Assembly (NCBI GenBank): GCA_032622095.1
Contig: CP136066.1
Location: forward strand, 105,605,319-105,669,318
DNA length: 64,000 nt
Source of the DNA: Siphonodentalium dalli
Lineage: Eukaryota; Mollusca; Scaphopoda; Gadilida; Siphonodentaliidae
Direction of reading: 5' to 3'
The notes beneath the pieces are model-generated. The model made no database searches, was not told the DNA's origin, and saw only the letters and a list, made by a program, of their open reading frames with translations. The position numbers and the translations under genes were made by a program. Positions 45,793 to 56,659 of the stretch are shown here, one piece after another. Numbering within the stretch: position 1 is the first letter of the stretch; each line of letters opens with the position of its first letter.

Positions 45793-45939
45793 AGTCTGAG
45801 TTTAGTGTGCCTGACATTTGCAGAATGAGGTCCCCAGAGGGTGAATTTAGTGATGCTACCCTGCAAAGTGGGCTAGCATCACCAAATTCACCCTCGGGGG
45901 ACCTCATTCTGCAAATGTCAGACACTCTAAACTCAGGCT
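45793..45939. mobile_element. family B MITE, AGCCTGAG-terminal subtype
   Basis: Termini AGTCTGAGTTTAGTGTGCCT and AGACACTCTAAACTCAGGCT. The inner palindrome GAATGAGGTCCCCAGAGGG is shared with 342-603, but the outer ends differ (GAGTTTAGTGTG instead of TTGAAATAGTGTG). It sits inside tandem-core DNA. Confidence 0.8.
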
Positions 45940-46860
45940 CCGTAACAACTTTAAAGCTCTCTATCTCAGTCATTATAAGTCGGATTTGAATGATCTTTGG
46001 TACTCTCATGCAATGAACCAACACAGGGCAAAGGGTATCCATGTGGGTCGGGTTTCATTCATTCAATTTCAGTGTTAACAGAATTATGGCCCTTAGAGTG
46101 AAATTCATTCACGTCAACTCTTGATCTGTTTAATATCACGGCTCATGTTTGAATTATCTTTTGTATACTTATAGGGAACAATATTCACATACAACATGTT
46201 TTGTCAATTATTATAGTCCCCCCCCCCCCCCCAACGAATTTGTGGGGGGGGGGGGGGGGTTTATACTGGAATCAGCTTGTCCATTTTCCGTGGACACAAA
46301 TTTGTCTGAAGTTTTTCTCAGTCGTTTTTTTTTTTATTTTCCGTGAAACTTGGCACAGGCACCAACCACCATGGTAACCTGCGATTATGACGTATGTTGG
46401 ACTTTTTATGGTGGAGAAATGTCTAGGCACTCGATCATGACGTCATCATCTGGTCCAGTGAAGAATGCGATGAACGATCTTTCATTCCGATATTTTTAGG
46501 TCAATGTTTTTGAAACTTGGCACATATATTTAGTACCATGGGAACCTGTCCACCTGCAATTATGATGTCTGTCTGACATTTTTTTGTGGAATTATTCCCC
46601 TTTTTCGACTTAGAACACTTTTGCAACATGCATAATATTGTCCGAGCTTTTATTCCTACATTTTTCGGTCAATAGGTTTAGGTTTAGGGTTAGGGTTGTG
46701 CACCTGCAATGGGAATCTGTTAATTTATTATTTTAACTAAATGTTTATTGACATGTGAAACATCTTAGTGGGGCAGTCACACCTAGTTTTCTTTTGAAAT
46801 TATGGCCCTTAGAAATGTAATAATCCACATTTGCAGGTGATACATGGTGCAATGTACTTG
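45940..46860 (+). mobile_element. tandem-core element fragments (HINE-like)
   Basis: Contains AATTATGGCCCTTAG (46083, 46798), a C14/G16 inverted pair, and units sharing AACTTGGCACA, AGTACCATGGGAACCTG, TTATGAYGTMTGTYTG and TTTTATTCCTACATTTTTCGG (46340-46680). The last unit type recurs at 63740-64000. Frames here are repeat-derived. Confidence 0.55.
46218..46259. repeat. poly(C)-ACGAATTTGT-poly(G) inverted repeat
   Basis: About 14 C, then AACGAATTTGT, then about 16 G: a perfect potential hairpin with a C/G-only stem. Confidence 0.9.
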
Positions 46861-47267
46861 TTATTAAAGGCTTCTTGTTAAGGTTCATTTAGTTTTTGTG
46901 AAAGTTTGGATGATAACCAGGGATAGTTGTTCGAAAAATATAGAAGGCCACAAATATTGACCTGGGATATAATGGCCCAACCGCCAAAGACACTAGGTTT
47001 CAGGGGTGTATAGTGAAAACCTTCCATACACATGTCCGTCCGATCATGTTTATATTATAACTTTTTAAATATACTACATTCTTTCGATGATCAAAGTGCC
47101 TGGGTACTCAATTTAATATAAGTTTGATTTTAATTTTGAAATAAGCTTACAATATGTCATTAATAAATTTTCATTTTTCATTACCAGTACGGTACCTGTA
47201 TACATCTCCTATACTAGAATAACAATGCGACAAATTGTTTTTAACCTTGTAGAATCAGAAAACTCAG

Positions 47268-47318
47268 TTCTCATGGATGGTAAAATATGTAATTATATTT
47301 TAATTTTATGCTGCTAAA
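47268..47318 (+). repeat. 51-bp direct repeat, copy 1
   Basis: TTCTCATGGATGGTAAAATA through GCTGCTAAA is identical to 48063-48113, 795 bp away. Confidence 0.9.
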
Positions 47319-47460
47319 TTTTTACAAACTAAAATTAAATTAAATTTTAGTTGAATTTTTATGAAAATCAGTTTTATTTTTTGGTAGTTCCTGTTATCTC
47401 TCGATCATAAAGTTGTCTTCTTTCCAAAAAAAAAGAGGAAAATTAATTTGACTCTATTAA

Positions 47461-47698
47461 CCCTTTGAGTGCCAGGTCGATTTTTGTATCAACCCATATA
47501 CCCTGTGCCAATGCATTCTCTTATATATGCGAGTCGACCATAGGTCGCCTCGCATATATACAGTAAGAGAATGCATTGGCTTAACAATTTTTTTTTTTTT
47601 ACAATTTTTTACAATTTTAATCATTTATTCTTATATTCTTTAACAGACTTATTGTGTAGGTTTAGGGCCGATCAGATCGGCCCCTGGCACTCAAAGGG
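47461..47698. mobile_element. piggyBac-like TTAA MITE, CCCTTTGAGTGCC family, module-bearing copy
   Basis: TTAA at both sides (47457-47460, 47699-47702). Termini CCCTTTGAGTGCCAGG and, from the other end, CCCTTTGAGTGCCAGGGG. It contains the GCCAATGCATTCTC / GAGAATGCATTGGC palindromic module (47514-47580) and the stretch CTTATATTCTTTAACAGACT that serves as the paralogous empty site for 52066-52805. Confidence 0.9.
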
Positions 47699-48062
47699 TT
47701 AAAGAAACTTTTTATTACTATACTCATTGAAACATTGTCATCCTCTTTTGAGATCTTGTCAGTGATATAGTTGCCTAAAGGGATAAAATAAATATCTGAT
47801 TTAATCTTAATTTGATATATCAGATATCTGATACAGTTGTTTATATATGAATAATTGGTCTCATCCATTTCATCAATCTTGATCTAATTAATCCTAGGCA
47901 TTTCTTAATGCATATAAAACTAATTAGTTGTGTATGTTCATATCATTGACAAATCTAAACTATATATCATTGACAAAACTAAACTATGTTCATATCATTG
48001 ACAAAACTAAACATGCTTGAAAAAGTCATTTACTGATTTGCCAATCAGAGCAATCATTCAAA

Positions 48063-48113
48063 TTCTCATGGATGGTAAAATATGTAATTATATTTTAATT
48101 TTATGCTGCTAAA
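48063..48113 (+). repeat. 51-bp direct repeat, copy 2
   Basis: Identical to 47268-47318. Its right end coincides with the start of the TTAA-type MITE at 48111. Just upstream (47940-48010) lie three near-copies of CATATCATTGACAAAACTAAA. Confidence 0.9.
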
Positions 48114-48470
48114 GATACACAATCTGATTCGTTGGTCCTCGTATCATCAGATTCCAACAACAACATTTCTTTAAAAGACGCTTTGATTATCAGAATCAAT
48201 TAATTACCCAAAAATAATGCTTACCACTGTCAACTCTAGTATAAAATTTTCCAAAACGTGTTATATATCAACATTTTGTTCAACACAATTTGGTATCGAG
48301 AGTATGTCGGTCGACTCATTGATTATTTGTTAGGCTGCCAAATATTCCAGGTGGTGAAAAATAACATATTTCAAAAATCGATATCTGATAACTATGAGCT
48401 TTGATGGGTGGGTTCTTCGTCTCAAATCAATTATTTTTTACCCCCCGAACTCAAAGAAAGGTTCCTTCCG
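48111..48470 (-). mobile_element. TTAA-type MITE, AGGTAnnnTCTGAT family, diverged inverted copy
   Basis: Reverse complement matches 28245-28703: AAAGATACACAATCTGATTC end, CAACAACAACATTTCTT, CCACTGTCAACTC, GCTTTGATGGGTGGGTTCTT. The far end is decayed. It is much more diverged than the two duplicated copies. Confidence 0.65.
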
Positions 48471-48499
48471 ATAGTTTGAGTTTAAATATTTAGTATAAA

Positions 48500-49480
48500 A
48501 TATGACCAAGATTGGAATAACTTTCTACTTTCAGTCAAAACATTTGAGAATAAAATGGCTGTCAGTTGAAAAGATAGTTATCATTTGGAAAATTCCTACT
48601 CAAGGTGGGAGGGGTGCAAATGAATGAAATGAAGTTTTGAGAATTTTGGTCTGCAGGGAGGGGTTGTAATTGAAAAGTTGCAAGTTGGATGTCCCCTTTA
48701 ACAAAAACCCTCTATTAAAGTACATCCCTGCCTTCAGCAACCCCCTAACTAACCAATATTCCTATCTGAATCTGAATATCTCTTATTTCATTTTAACATT
48801 GGGGGAGGGGAGAGATAATATATCTGTTACTGTTTTAACAAATAAAAGTGAAGTGTTTTTCAGGGTATTATCCTGAATATTACATGTACAGTGAATGAAT
48901 ACCAACAGTTCAACTGAAGGGTGCCACAGCATAGGATGCACTTGCTCCTTCCTCCTGCCCTCCACCAAAGGTGGGGGGGGGGGTGCACAAATTACCCTTT
49001 CTATTTCCATGAAATAGAATTATTATATTGTACATTGAGCAAGGTATATAAGTTTTATTAATCCTTTTTAAAGATACAGAAGGTGTTCGCGATTGGTAGT
49101 TGAAACATAATGTAAAGCTTGTAAAACTATTATCGCAATGAAGAATGTGAATAAATAGATAGACTTTGTTCTTATTTTCATTTATATGAATAATTCCCTT
49201 GTGACGAGATATAGCATATTTTGAAATCCTTGTGTTTGCATAAAATCTGTAACAGGCGTCTTTGTTGTGATTTTAAGCAAAGAACGATAACTCTAAAATA
49301 CAGATAACGATCAATAGGAACGGGTTACTTTGTGTTGCATATTTCTTTAAAAAAAATAATATATATTACCACCAATAGTGGTGGTACTCAGTCGCCTAAC
49401 ATTTATTTCATGGTATAAAAACACAAGAAATCATCAGTTGTAGTAATGTGCAGGCAAATACCATAATATGTAAAATTTGG
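48500..49480. other. no supported gene
   Basis: Low-complexity G runs near 48803 and 48973. Frames 48670-48876 and 49010-48783 have no recognised motif. Confidence 0.5.
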
Positions 49481-49489
49481 ACACCTTAA

Positions 49490-49881
49490 CCCTTTACCCA
49501 ACAGAAGGGCCCTGTGCCAATGCATTCTCTTATATATGCGAGTCGACCATAGGTCGCCTCGCATATATAAGAGAATGCATTGGCTTAACACATTAAAAAT
49601 TATAAAATTGTTAAAGAATGTAAGAAAAAATGGTAAAAAGTGTTAAAAAAAGTTTTTTTTTAGGCCAATGCATTCTCTTATATATGCGAGGCGACCTATG
49701 GTCGACTCGCATATATAAGAGAATGCATTGGCACAGGGCATAACTGTAACTATCACAATGTGGTCAAGGAGCCGGTTCCAATGATATCCATATTTGTATG
49801 GTTCTATTGAGACAGTCCGAAGATATTTTAGGCTGTTGAAGCTTTATTTGGCCGGTTTTGGCCGGTTTGTTGGGTAAAGGG
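49490..49881. mobile_element. piggyBac-like TTAA MITE, CCCTTTACCCAACA termini
   Basis: TTAA at 49486-49489 and 49882-49885. Perfect 14-bp termini CCCTTTACCCAACA / TGTTGGGTAAAGGG. Two copies of the GCCAATGCATTCTC palindromic module in inverted orientation (49514-49585, 49664-49736) give a palindrome of palindromes. Confidence 0.9.
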
Positions 49882-50014
49882 TTAAGAAGCACATGTATAC
49901 GATTTTAGGTGGTATACCCTTAATTGTACAATATCTTTATTGCACTTGTTATTTTCTAGTTGAAAGGCAAAATTCCAATGACATTCTAACTGTATTACAA
50001 ATGCCTGGCTTTAA

Positions 50015-50268
50015 CTCTACCATGAATGGAGCTTCCTGAAATTTTGTGAAAACCCTGTGCCAATGCATTCTCTTTATATATATGCGATTCTCCCATAGGG
50101 AGCTCACATATATATAAGAGAATACAATGGCCTAACAATATTTACCTTGACCTTGTAAGCATTCTCATATATGTAAGGCTTGATCCCTATCGCATTCGCA
50201 TATATGAGAGAATGCACTGGAACAGGATCTTTAATGCTGCACCAGCACACCTCCCATCATGAAAGTGC
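50015..50268. mobile_element. piggyBac-like TTAA MITE, CCCTTTCATGA family, decayed copy
   Basis: Left flank TTAA, ends CTCTACCATGAATGGAGCTT and, from the other end, CACTTTCATGATGGGAG. Two palindromic modules (50058-50128, 50155-50220) as in 20203-20461. Terminal mutations suggest an old copy. Confidence 0.7.
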
Positions 50269-50562
50269 TCAAAATATTTTTACCTTTGACTAAAAAATGT
50301 GCCCTGTGGAAGTTGTGCCACCCTCCCCTTGCCCTTTGTTGCTTCTGTCGCCCCTGGTTCAACATCCCCACATCAACTTTTTTCATCATTGAAAACCATG
50401 CAAACTATAATGTGACTTTATATGATGGGACCATAATACAAGCTGCTATAAAACTAGGACCAGTAATCTAAATAATAGCTTATAATTAGAAGCAATTTAT
50501 AGTACAGGGTTAAAACATCAAACATAAACACATGTTTAAAGTGAAAGACAATTAGTTTACAG

Positions 50563-50752
50563 TTACTATGGAAACAATGGCTGTATTTCACCAGAGCCAC
50601 AGCTTGGAAATACTATTTGAATGGCCTCAGTGAAATAACATATGACCATCTGTTGCCGGCAATGGTGGGGAGTTTTCAGAGAGACCATGATATTGACTTT
50701 TCATTGGGGATACTTATCCCAGGAACTGAGTTGAGTGCCGTGGGGGATTTAC
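50563..50752 (+). CDS. possible internal exon, unknown
   Basis: Acceptor-like TTAGTTTACAG before 50563 and donor-like AC|GTAAAT after 50752. The frame is open for 63 codons with protein-like composition (YFTRATAWKYYLNGLSEITY, then GSFQRDHDIDFSLGILIPG). Incoming phase would be 0 and outgoing phase 1, which does not match the 19694 exon directly. No family recognised. A chance frame or transposon relic is possible. Confidence 0.25.
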
Positions 50753-51158
50753 GTAAATTAAAAAACCACCACCCAATATTTCTGTTAATTATAACAGGAT
50801 GGGAAAAACTGATTATTGGAATCCATTTCTGATGTACTTAGCAATGAAGCCTATTACTATTATGGTTGTTCTGTTGTACACTAGGCACATAAGTCAATAT
50901 ACTGTTCTCAATGGCGTTTTTGCTATTGTACCCTATAAACATTCAGTGAAGTTTTGTGGATGAAAGACAAATATGTAAGTTTTTGAGATATCAATAAGAC
51001 GTTACCATCTTCTTTACTATACGTGTATGATTTGCATTTGAATTGGGTGGGTTTTTTTAAAACTGCACTTTGCTACAGATACCATTAAACATCAAGGTTT
51101 ATTGTTTATTGGGAAGCCATGAGGAGGTATAACTTGTTAACAATTTAATAACTACATA

Positions 51159-51302
51159 GCAAGCCTGAGTTTAGTGTGCCTGAAATTTGCAGAATGAGAT
51201 CCCCAGAGGGTGAATTTAGTGATACTATCCCTCATAGTGGGCTAGCATCACCAAATTCACCCTCAAGGGGACCTCATTCTGCATGGCCTCATCTGCTATG
51301 GG
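51159..51302. mobile_element. family B MITE, partial, AGCCTGAG-terminal subtype
   Basis: Starts AGCCTGAGTTTAGTGTGCCT, with inner palindrome AGAATGAGATCCCCAGAGGG / CCCTCAAGGGGACCTCATTC. It runs into the spacer type (CCTCATCTGCTATGGGAGAC) seen in 29960-30882, then CCCATTGGGAACC. Confidence 0.7.
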
Positions 51303-51551
51303 AGACATAGACTCAGATTGAAGTTCCCAAATGGTGAATATTGTGATGTACACCCATTGGGAACCTCGATTATGCAATGTGTCGTCTGCCAATTTGAGGA
51401 TACAGATACTAAACTGAAAAAGAAATAGAATCTATGTGCAGAAGTTTATATAGAAATATGATCATAAAGAAACTTTCCAAAATTACAATAGCTTGAGATA
51501 TGGTCAGCTAGTTTTAAATAATATTCATCTGGTTTTGAACCTAGATAGCAA

Positions 51552-51645
51552 GCCTGAGTTCAGTGTGCCTGTCGTTTGCTGCAGAATGAGGTCCCCATGT
51601 GCAGAGGGTGAATTTAGTGATGCTAGCCCACTATGTGACCTATCA
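51552..51645. mobile_element. family B MITE, truncated half
   Basis: AGCCTGAGTTCAGTGTGCCT, GCAGAATGAGGTCCCCATG, an extra GTGCAGAGG, and TTTAGTGATGCTAGCCCACT. The complementary half is missing. Confidence 0.65.
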
Positions 51646-51873
51646 GGATAAAGATGGTTTGGGTTAAAATTGGTATGTGGAAATTTTTCAAATTCAAATG
51701 TTTATTAGCCCAAAGAAGTTTACAAGAAGAGTGTCCATAAAATAAAATGAAACATTTCATAAATTACAAAGAACTGTGTAACAGTTATATTATAATGTAG
51801 TCATTATATATTATTTTTTATGGTGTTGTAATAAGAATAATAATTTAATGCATTATATTATTAATTTAGTTAA

Positions 51874-52863
51874 CCCTTTGAGTGCCAGATCGATTTTTGT
51901 ATCAACCCATATACCCTGTTGCAATGCAGTCTCTTATATTCGACCATAGGTCGCCTCGCATATATAAGAGAATGCATTGGCCTAACAATTTGTTTGTTTG
52001 TTTGTTTTTTTTTTTTTTTACTACAATTTTTTACAATTTTAATAATTTATTCTTATATTCTTTAACTCTTTCGCTGCCACCCCGCCACACGAACATACTC
52101 CCCAGTGCCAAGCATTCTGGGTGTAAATACAAGTATTTTGTGTATATGTGGGTAATGCAATGACTATCGGGTAATTATCGGTGTATTTAGTTGAAACTTC
52201 AAATGTGGGTATATATGACAATGACCTATCACCTGCCCTGACGTGGAGACCCATTCAATGTCAAAGCCTTTGGGTCACGTGCCATTGGCGGCCATCTTGG
52301 ATTTGCTTTAATTTATGTTTTTCGGTAATTTTTTTCAATTCATATATGATTAAATGTTTGTTTTTTGTTCTATTGTTCTATCCCATTAATTAATGCTTCA
52401 CCAGTTAATCATATTCCGCCTACTATTCCGTATTTTTCACCGACCTCATTCCGACAGAATTTTTGGACGCTAAACTGATCAGCAGAAAGGAGGCCGCCAA
52501 GTCAATTATGATGTTTATTTTCCTCTCATATATCGCATCCCATGCACCAAAAGTTAATTTGTCAATGGTATATTCTGGCTCGGACTGTACTCATAGAACT
52601 TCAGGAGTAGCATAACTTTGACTGACCTTTCTTCTAAATTGTCAGCGCACACCAGCACTCTGCATAAAATAAATGAACCCCCGTTGTAATGCAACAAAAC
52701 AATATAATTACGACCCGTAAACCAGGTGCACCCCCGAACTCGCATAAATGCGTATTTGGCAGCGACTGGGTAACTCGCATTTATGCGAGCTTGGCATCGA
52801 AAGAGTTAACAGACTTATTTGTAGGTTTAGGGCCGATGAGATCGGCCCCTGGCACTCAAAGGG
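51874..52863. mobile_element. piggyBac-like TTAA MITE, CCCTTTGAGTGCC family, host of a nested insertion
   Basis: TTAA at 51870-51873 and 52864-52867. Termini as in 47461-47698, and the arms align with that copy except for a 740-bp insertion and a shortened module (51915-51980). Without the insertion it would be about 246 bp. Confidence 0.9.
52066..52805. mobile_element. piggyBac-like TTAA element nested in 51874-52863
   Basis: TTAA at 52062-52065 and 52806-52809. Termini CTCTTTCGCTGCCA and, from the other end, CTCTTTCGATGCCAAGC. The undisturbed site is seen in the related copy at about 47629-47650 (ATTCTTTAACAGACTTATT) with a single TTAA, so TTAA was duplicated on insertion. Subterminal AGTGCCAAGCATTC and ACTCGCATTTATGCGAGC resemble the module of the other TTAA elements. 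No transposase frame. Confidence 0.9.
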
Positions 52864-52867
52864 TTAA

Positions 52868-53995
52868 CACATGTACCCTGTATCATTAAAATTTCAAACT
52901 TCGAAAGGTGGTGCTTATTTTCTTGTAGGATTAAATTAAAGGGTGACTGTAATCCAACCATTTATAAGACGCCTTCTAATATATTCAATGGCAAATATGA
53001 AACATATTAAATAATTTGAGTCGAGCATGTTTGCTAAGTGCACATGTATATACAAAGAACTGCAGCGAATAATATGATAATTATACCCAAAAAATTATTT
53101 GACTGCAGTCATTTACTAGGTTAAATTATCTGATAAGTTTCCATTTATGCGACATATTAAACCACAATTAATTAACACATGTGGTTTGGGTTACATTTAG
53201 CACACATGTGTAAAATATTTTATAAATCAAGTCAACTTGAGACACCCACTGATTATAGAATAAAATTAATACATTTCTGGGACAAGTATGCATAGTGATG
53301 TAATATTAATTTTAAACATTTGCCTGAAAATTGTACGAGACTATCTTGTCGACAAGCGTTCTGTTCTATTCATTGTATTTTGGTTATGCTGCCATCCGTA
53401 TTATATTTTTATTCCTGTGTGGTCGTATCTTTATCAAGACAGTAAAAGTTGGCTGATTTTGGTTGACTAACATGTTTTATTCAAAAACAATGTCCATTTC
53501 AATCGGTACTCACACTTGGCATACGGTATTGGTAAAGTTCTTGTTATTACTTCAGCTGAACAAATCCCTCAAATAATGGAAATTTGAGTAGTCCCCCAAA
53601 GACTCAATTTGTATCATACAACATTAAGAAATAGTGGTGACAGTGAAAGTATTTGGTGCTGAATAACAGTTACTCAGTTTTGATAGATATTATTCTTTAA
53701 CGTTCAAGTCAAAATTTAAAGTAATGTATTTTATGTATTTAGCCAAAAATCTTAGTTCTTGCATAACGTATTTTATGTATTTAGCCAAAAATCTTAGTTC
53801 TTGCATTTGGTTTCCGAATATGAAGTGATGTCAATGAGAAATTATTTCAGTGTTTATCAGCAATATTTAAAGATACGGATGTACGTCCTTCGCCGTGGGT
53901 ATTGCTGTTAAAATAGTCACATCTGTTAAAACTGCCATAAACAAAAAGTTTAATTTGGAAACTTGTTATTTCTAAATTATAACCTATATTAACAG
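52868..53995. other. no firm gene; 42-bp tandem duplication
   Basis: At 53724-53807 ATTTTATGTATTTAGCCAAA with ATCTTAGTTCTTGCAT occurs twice in tandem. Otherwise AT-rich intron-like DNA. Confidence 0.55.
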
Positions 53996-54067
53996 GCCTT
54001 TGTAGATGAGTATGCAATGGCAAAAAATATGAATTTGGGTGAATATAAAGTCAAGACCCCCACCTGA
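53996..54067 (+). CDS. possible short terminal exon, unknown
   Basis: Acceptor-like CTATATTAACAG, then a 23-codon frame AFVDEYAMAKNMNLGEYKVK-PT ending TGA at 54065. The composition is protein-like and no repeat overlaps. A weak alternative donor (TTGG|GTGAAT) lies inside. Phase 0 does not fit the 19694 exon directly. Short enough to be chance. No family recognised. Confidence 0.25.
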   Translation, partial: AFVDEYAMAKNMNLGEYKVKTPT

Positions 54068-54970
54068 CCTCTCCAGGGCTTTTGGTGTGCAATTATGTAT
54101 ATTTTACTATGAGGGTTCTAGTGACCTTGTCTCATTTGATGTTTAGTTAGTAGAACGTTTATCAAGCGCTGATGGTAAATATGATTGACATTTGTTTTTG
54201 CACAACATGCACCCATTGACAGTAGAGACCCATCTAACATCAGTCTATCTTCATATATACCTCCATAAATGTCACTGATTATGCTAAGCTATAAATATGT
54301 GTACACATGCCTGTACTCCTTGCCAATGTATGTAATCTGCTTCAATGTTTGAATTTGGGCAAATCTCCCTGAATTAATTTGATGGTTTGCTGACTTATAA
54401 ATGAATGAAATTAGAATTGCTTTATAACTCAATCGTGATCTTTCATCAATTTCCATCAACCTGTCACAACCAGTGTTCTGTTAACCTAATGAGGTATCAC
54501 GGATGTGGTGACATGAGGGGGACTTTCACACCCCCCCCCCCCCCCCAATTTTAATTCAAGTCGGTTAAAAAAAAAATTGAACTTTCCCTTTATGCTGTGA
54601 AGATTCTCAAGACCTCATGTTCCACATGTAAAACAATCTAATAAATGCACTTAAAGCTCCAAACTACACCTAATAATATTTTTCCCAGTATCAAAATTGG
54701 TCAATACATATCTTAACTACCTTCTACGAACATTATATGTCCAAGAAAGACACACTGAAGTCATAATTAATTCAACTACGAACAAAAAAATTGGAACTTG
54801 AGCAAATTAATTCTGGAATTACTGGAATCGGATATGGAATAACACGTGACTGTCCGGAAAAGGTATATTGCATTATCTTAAGATAAAATTATTTTAAAAT
54901 TTGCACTACTTTCTCTTTGTTTTAATCATAAAAATTATGTAGTACCGTAAACGTTTAGGGAGCAATGACA
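54068..54970. other. no gene; poly(C) run
   Basis: A C17 run lies near 54530-54546. Nothing else supported. Confidence 0.5.
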
Positions 54971-54976
54971 GCTTAA

Positions 54977-55148
54977 CCCTTTGAGTGCCAGGGGCCGATC
55001 TCATCGCCCCTAAACCTAAAAAAAAAATGTTAGGCTAATGCATTCTCTTATATATGCGAGGCGACCTATCGTCGACTCGCATATATAAGAGAATGCATTG
55101 GCACAGGGTATATGGGTTGATACAAAAATCGACCTGGCACTCAAAGGG
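54977..55148. mobile_element. piggyBac-like TTAA MITE, CCCTTTGAGTGCC family, third module-bearing copy
   Basis: TTAA at 54973-54976 and 55149-55152. Termini CCCTTTGAGTGCCAGGGG and CCTGGCACTCAAAGGG. Orientation is reversed relative to 47461-47698. Palindromic module at 55034-55104. Confidence 0.9.
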
Positions 55149-55294
55149 TTAACGGCAAAAACTACACAATCTAAAAAAATCTAAGAAACAAAAGTAAATT
55201 AACACATGCACTTTCAGCAATATATCAATGAATTTCTTAAGAAATCTTCAGTGTAGGTACGTTTTGAGATATCTCTTACCAAATTATGTATGTA

Positions 55295-55508
55295 CAGTAA
55301 TGCCCTAAATAATCGACTCCTTAACCATAGTAGAATTATGAGTGACTTTTCAGGATTTAGTCGGGAAATATGGATTGTTGCCATTCATTGGAAAACTCTC
55401 ACTGAGAGCTCTCCGATGAATGGCAACAAGCCATATTTCTGACTAAATCCTGAAAAGTTACCCATAATTCTGCTGTGGTTAAGGAGTCGATTATTTAGGG
55501 CATTACTG
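55295..55508. mobile_element. long-palindrome MITE (family A), copy 9
   Basis: TA-flanked, complete, with arm mismatches (GGATTGTTGCC left, GGCAACAAGCC right). Confidence 0.9.
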
Positions 55509-55564
55509 TATACATAATTTTGTGGCTCACACGAGCCATGTCCATTTAACTGTTTGATTTAATA

Positions 55565-55774
55565 ACCCTTTCATGACTGGAGCTTCATGAATTTTTCTGA
55601 AAATCCTGTGCCAATGCAGAGAATACATTGGCATAGCAATATTTACCTTGACCTTTTAAGCCAGTGCATTCTCATATACTAGTATATGTGCGAGGCTCCC
55701 TATGGGAGACTCGCATATATAAGATAATGCACTAGCACAGGATCTTTAATAGCGCAGCTCCCATCATGAAAAGG
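55565..55774. mobile_element. piggyBac-like TTAA MITE, CCCTTTCATGA family, third copy
   Basis: Left end CCCTTTCATGACTGGAGC beside a decayed ATAA, right end AGCTCCCATCATGAAAAGG beside TTAA. The first module is deleted to GCCAATGCAGAGAATACATTGGC. The second is intact (55670-55735). Confidence 0.8.
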
Positions 55775-56035
55775 TTAAACTCAATCAAGTCTTTATTGCT
55801 CATATAAATTCCCAATTATAAGCACAAATGTTCCCAATGAAAATGACCCAGGTCCCTTCCCCAAAAAAAGGCTAGAAAATCCCTGCACCCAGCTGAACCT
55901 TCAATGTTTGTCTCATCCAATATGGATGCCCATCAAGTTTATACGACCAGAACTCATGACAATAGGCTTCATTAATTAATTTTCCTATCAGGGAAACCCA
56001 AGGCTGAAAACGATGTTATTTAATGTGGAAGAGTA

Positions 56036-56581
56036 CCCTCGGGCTCCAAATAACAGTGCAGGCCCAAATAATAGTGCAGGGGAGAATTCCATTGAAAGTT
56101 AATAAAATTGCAGACCTACATAATAGTGCAGGGAAACTTAGAGCAAAACATCAACATAACTGTGGTTAAACAAATTATTTTTATGGTAGGTCAAGTATAG
56201 GAATCAACAAAGTATGTGTCATGTGGTGTTTTGTTCAATATTTAAATGTTCACATGTATGCCACAGCCCTCATTGGCTATGGGAATCAGCAATGCAAAGC
56301 CTCTTTGCTGAAGCAAACTGGGCCACGGCAAAGGGTTGCTGTTACGGATTGCCGAAGCAAACAATCTGAATTAAGAGCGCTGCAATGAATATGTACATAC
56401 ATAAAGTTATAAGCTCACCATTTTGATATCAGAATCATTTAGAAATCTTGAGTTTGTGCTGGTTTCAATTTTCATAGCCTCAAAATTAATAAACGTGCAG
56501 ACCCAAATAAGCACTGTGCAGGGGGAAATTTCCCAAGAAAATTATAAATGTTAATGCATGTTTTTTTTTGGAGCCCAAGAG
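56036..56581. mobile_element. TA-flanked MITE (family G), copy 2, with nested family D copy
   Basis: Termini CCCTCGGGCTCCAAATAA and, from the other end, CTCTTGGGCTCCAAAAAA, flanked by TA. Repeated CAAATAATAGTGCAGG words lie inside both ends. Related ends at 10078-10406. The family D element 56264-56382 is inserted inside it. Confidence 0.7.
56264..56382. mobile_element. CAGCC/GGCTG MITE (family D), copy 4, nested
   Basis: Termini CAGCCCTCATTGGCTATGG and GAATTAAGAGCGCTG. Interior GCAAACTGGGCCACGGCAAA is as in 23744-23859. Confidence 0.75.
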
Positions 56582-56659
56582 TAGGCAGCATTCTAAAGTC
56601 ATTTGGAGTGTCTCCAGTCCACAAAGAGCACCGGAAGTAGAAAAGGGAACAGATCATAT

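Noticed and set aside
46678-46696. Telomere-like GGTTTAGGGTTAGGG
   Set aside because: Only two or three imperfect units, far too short for a telomere or a clear interstitial array.
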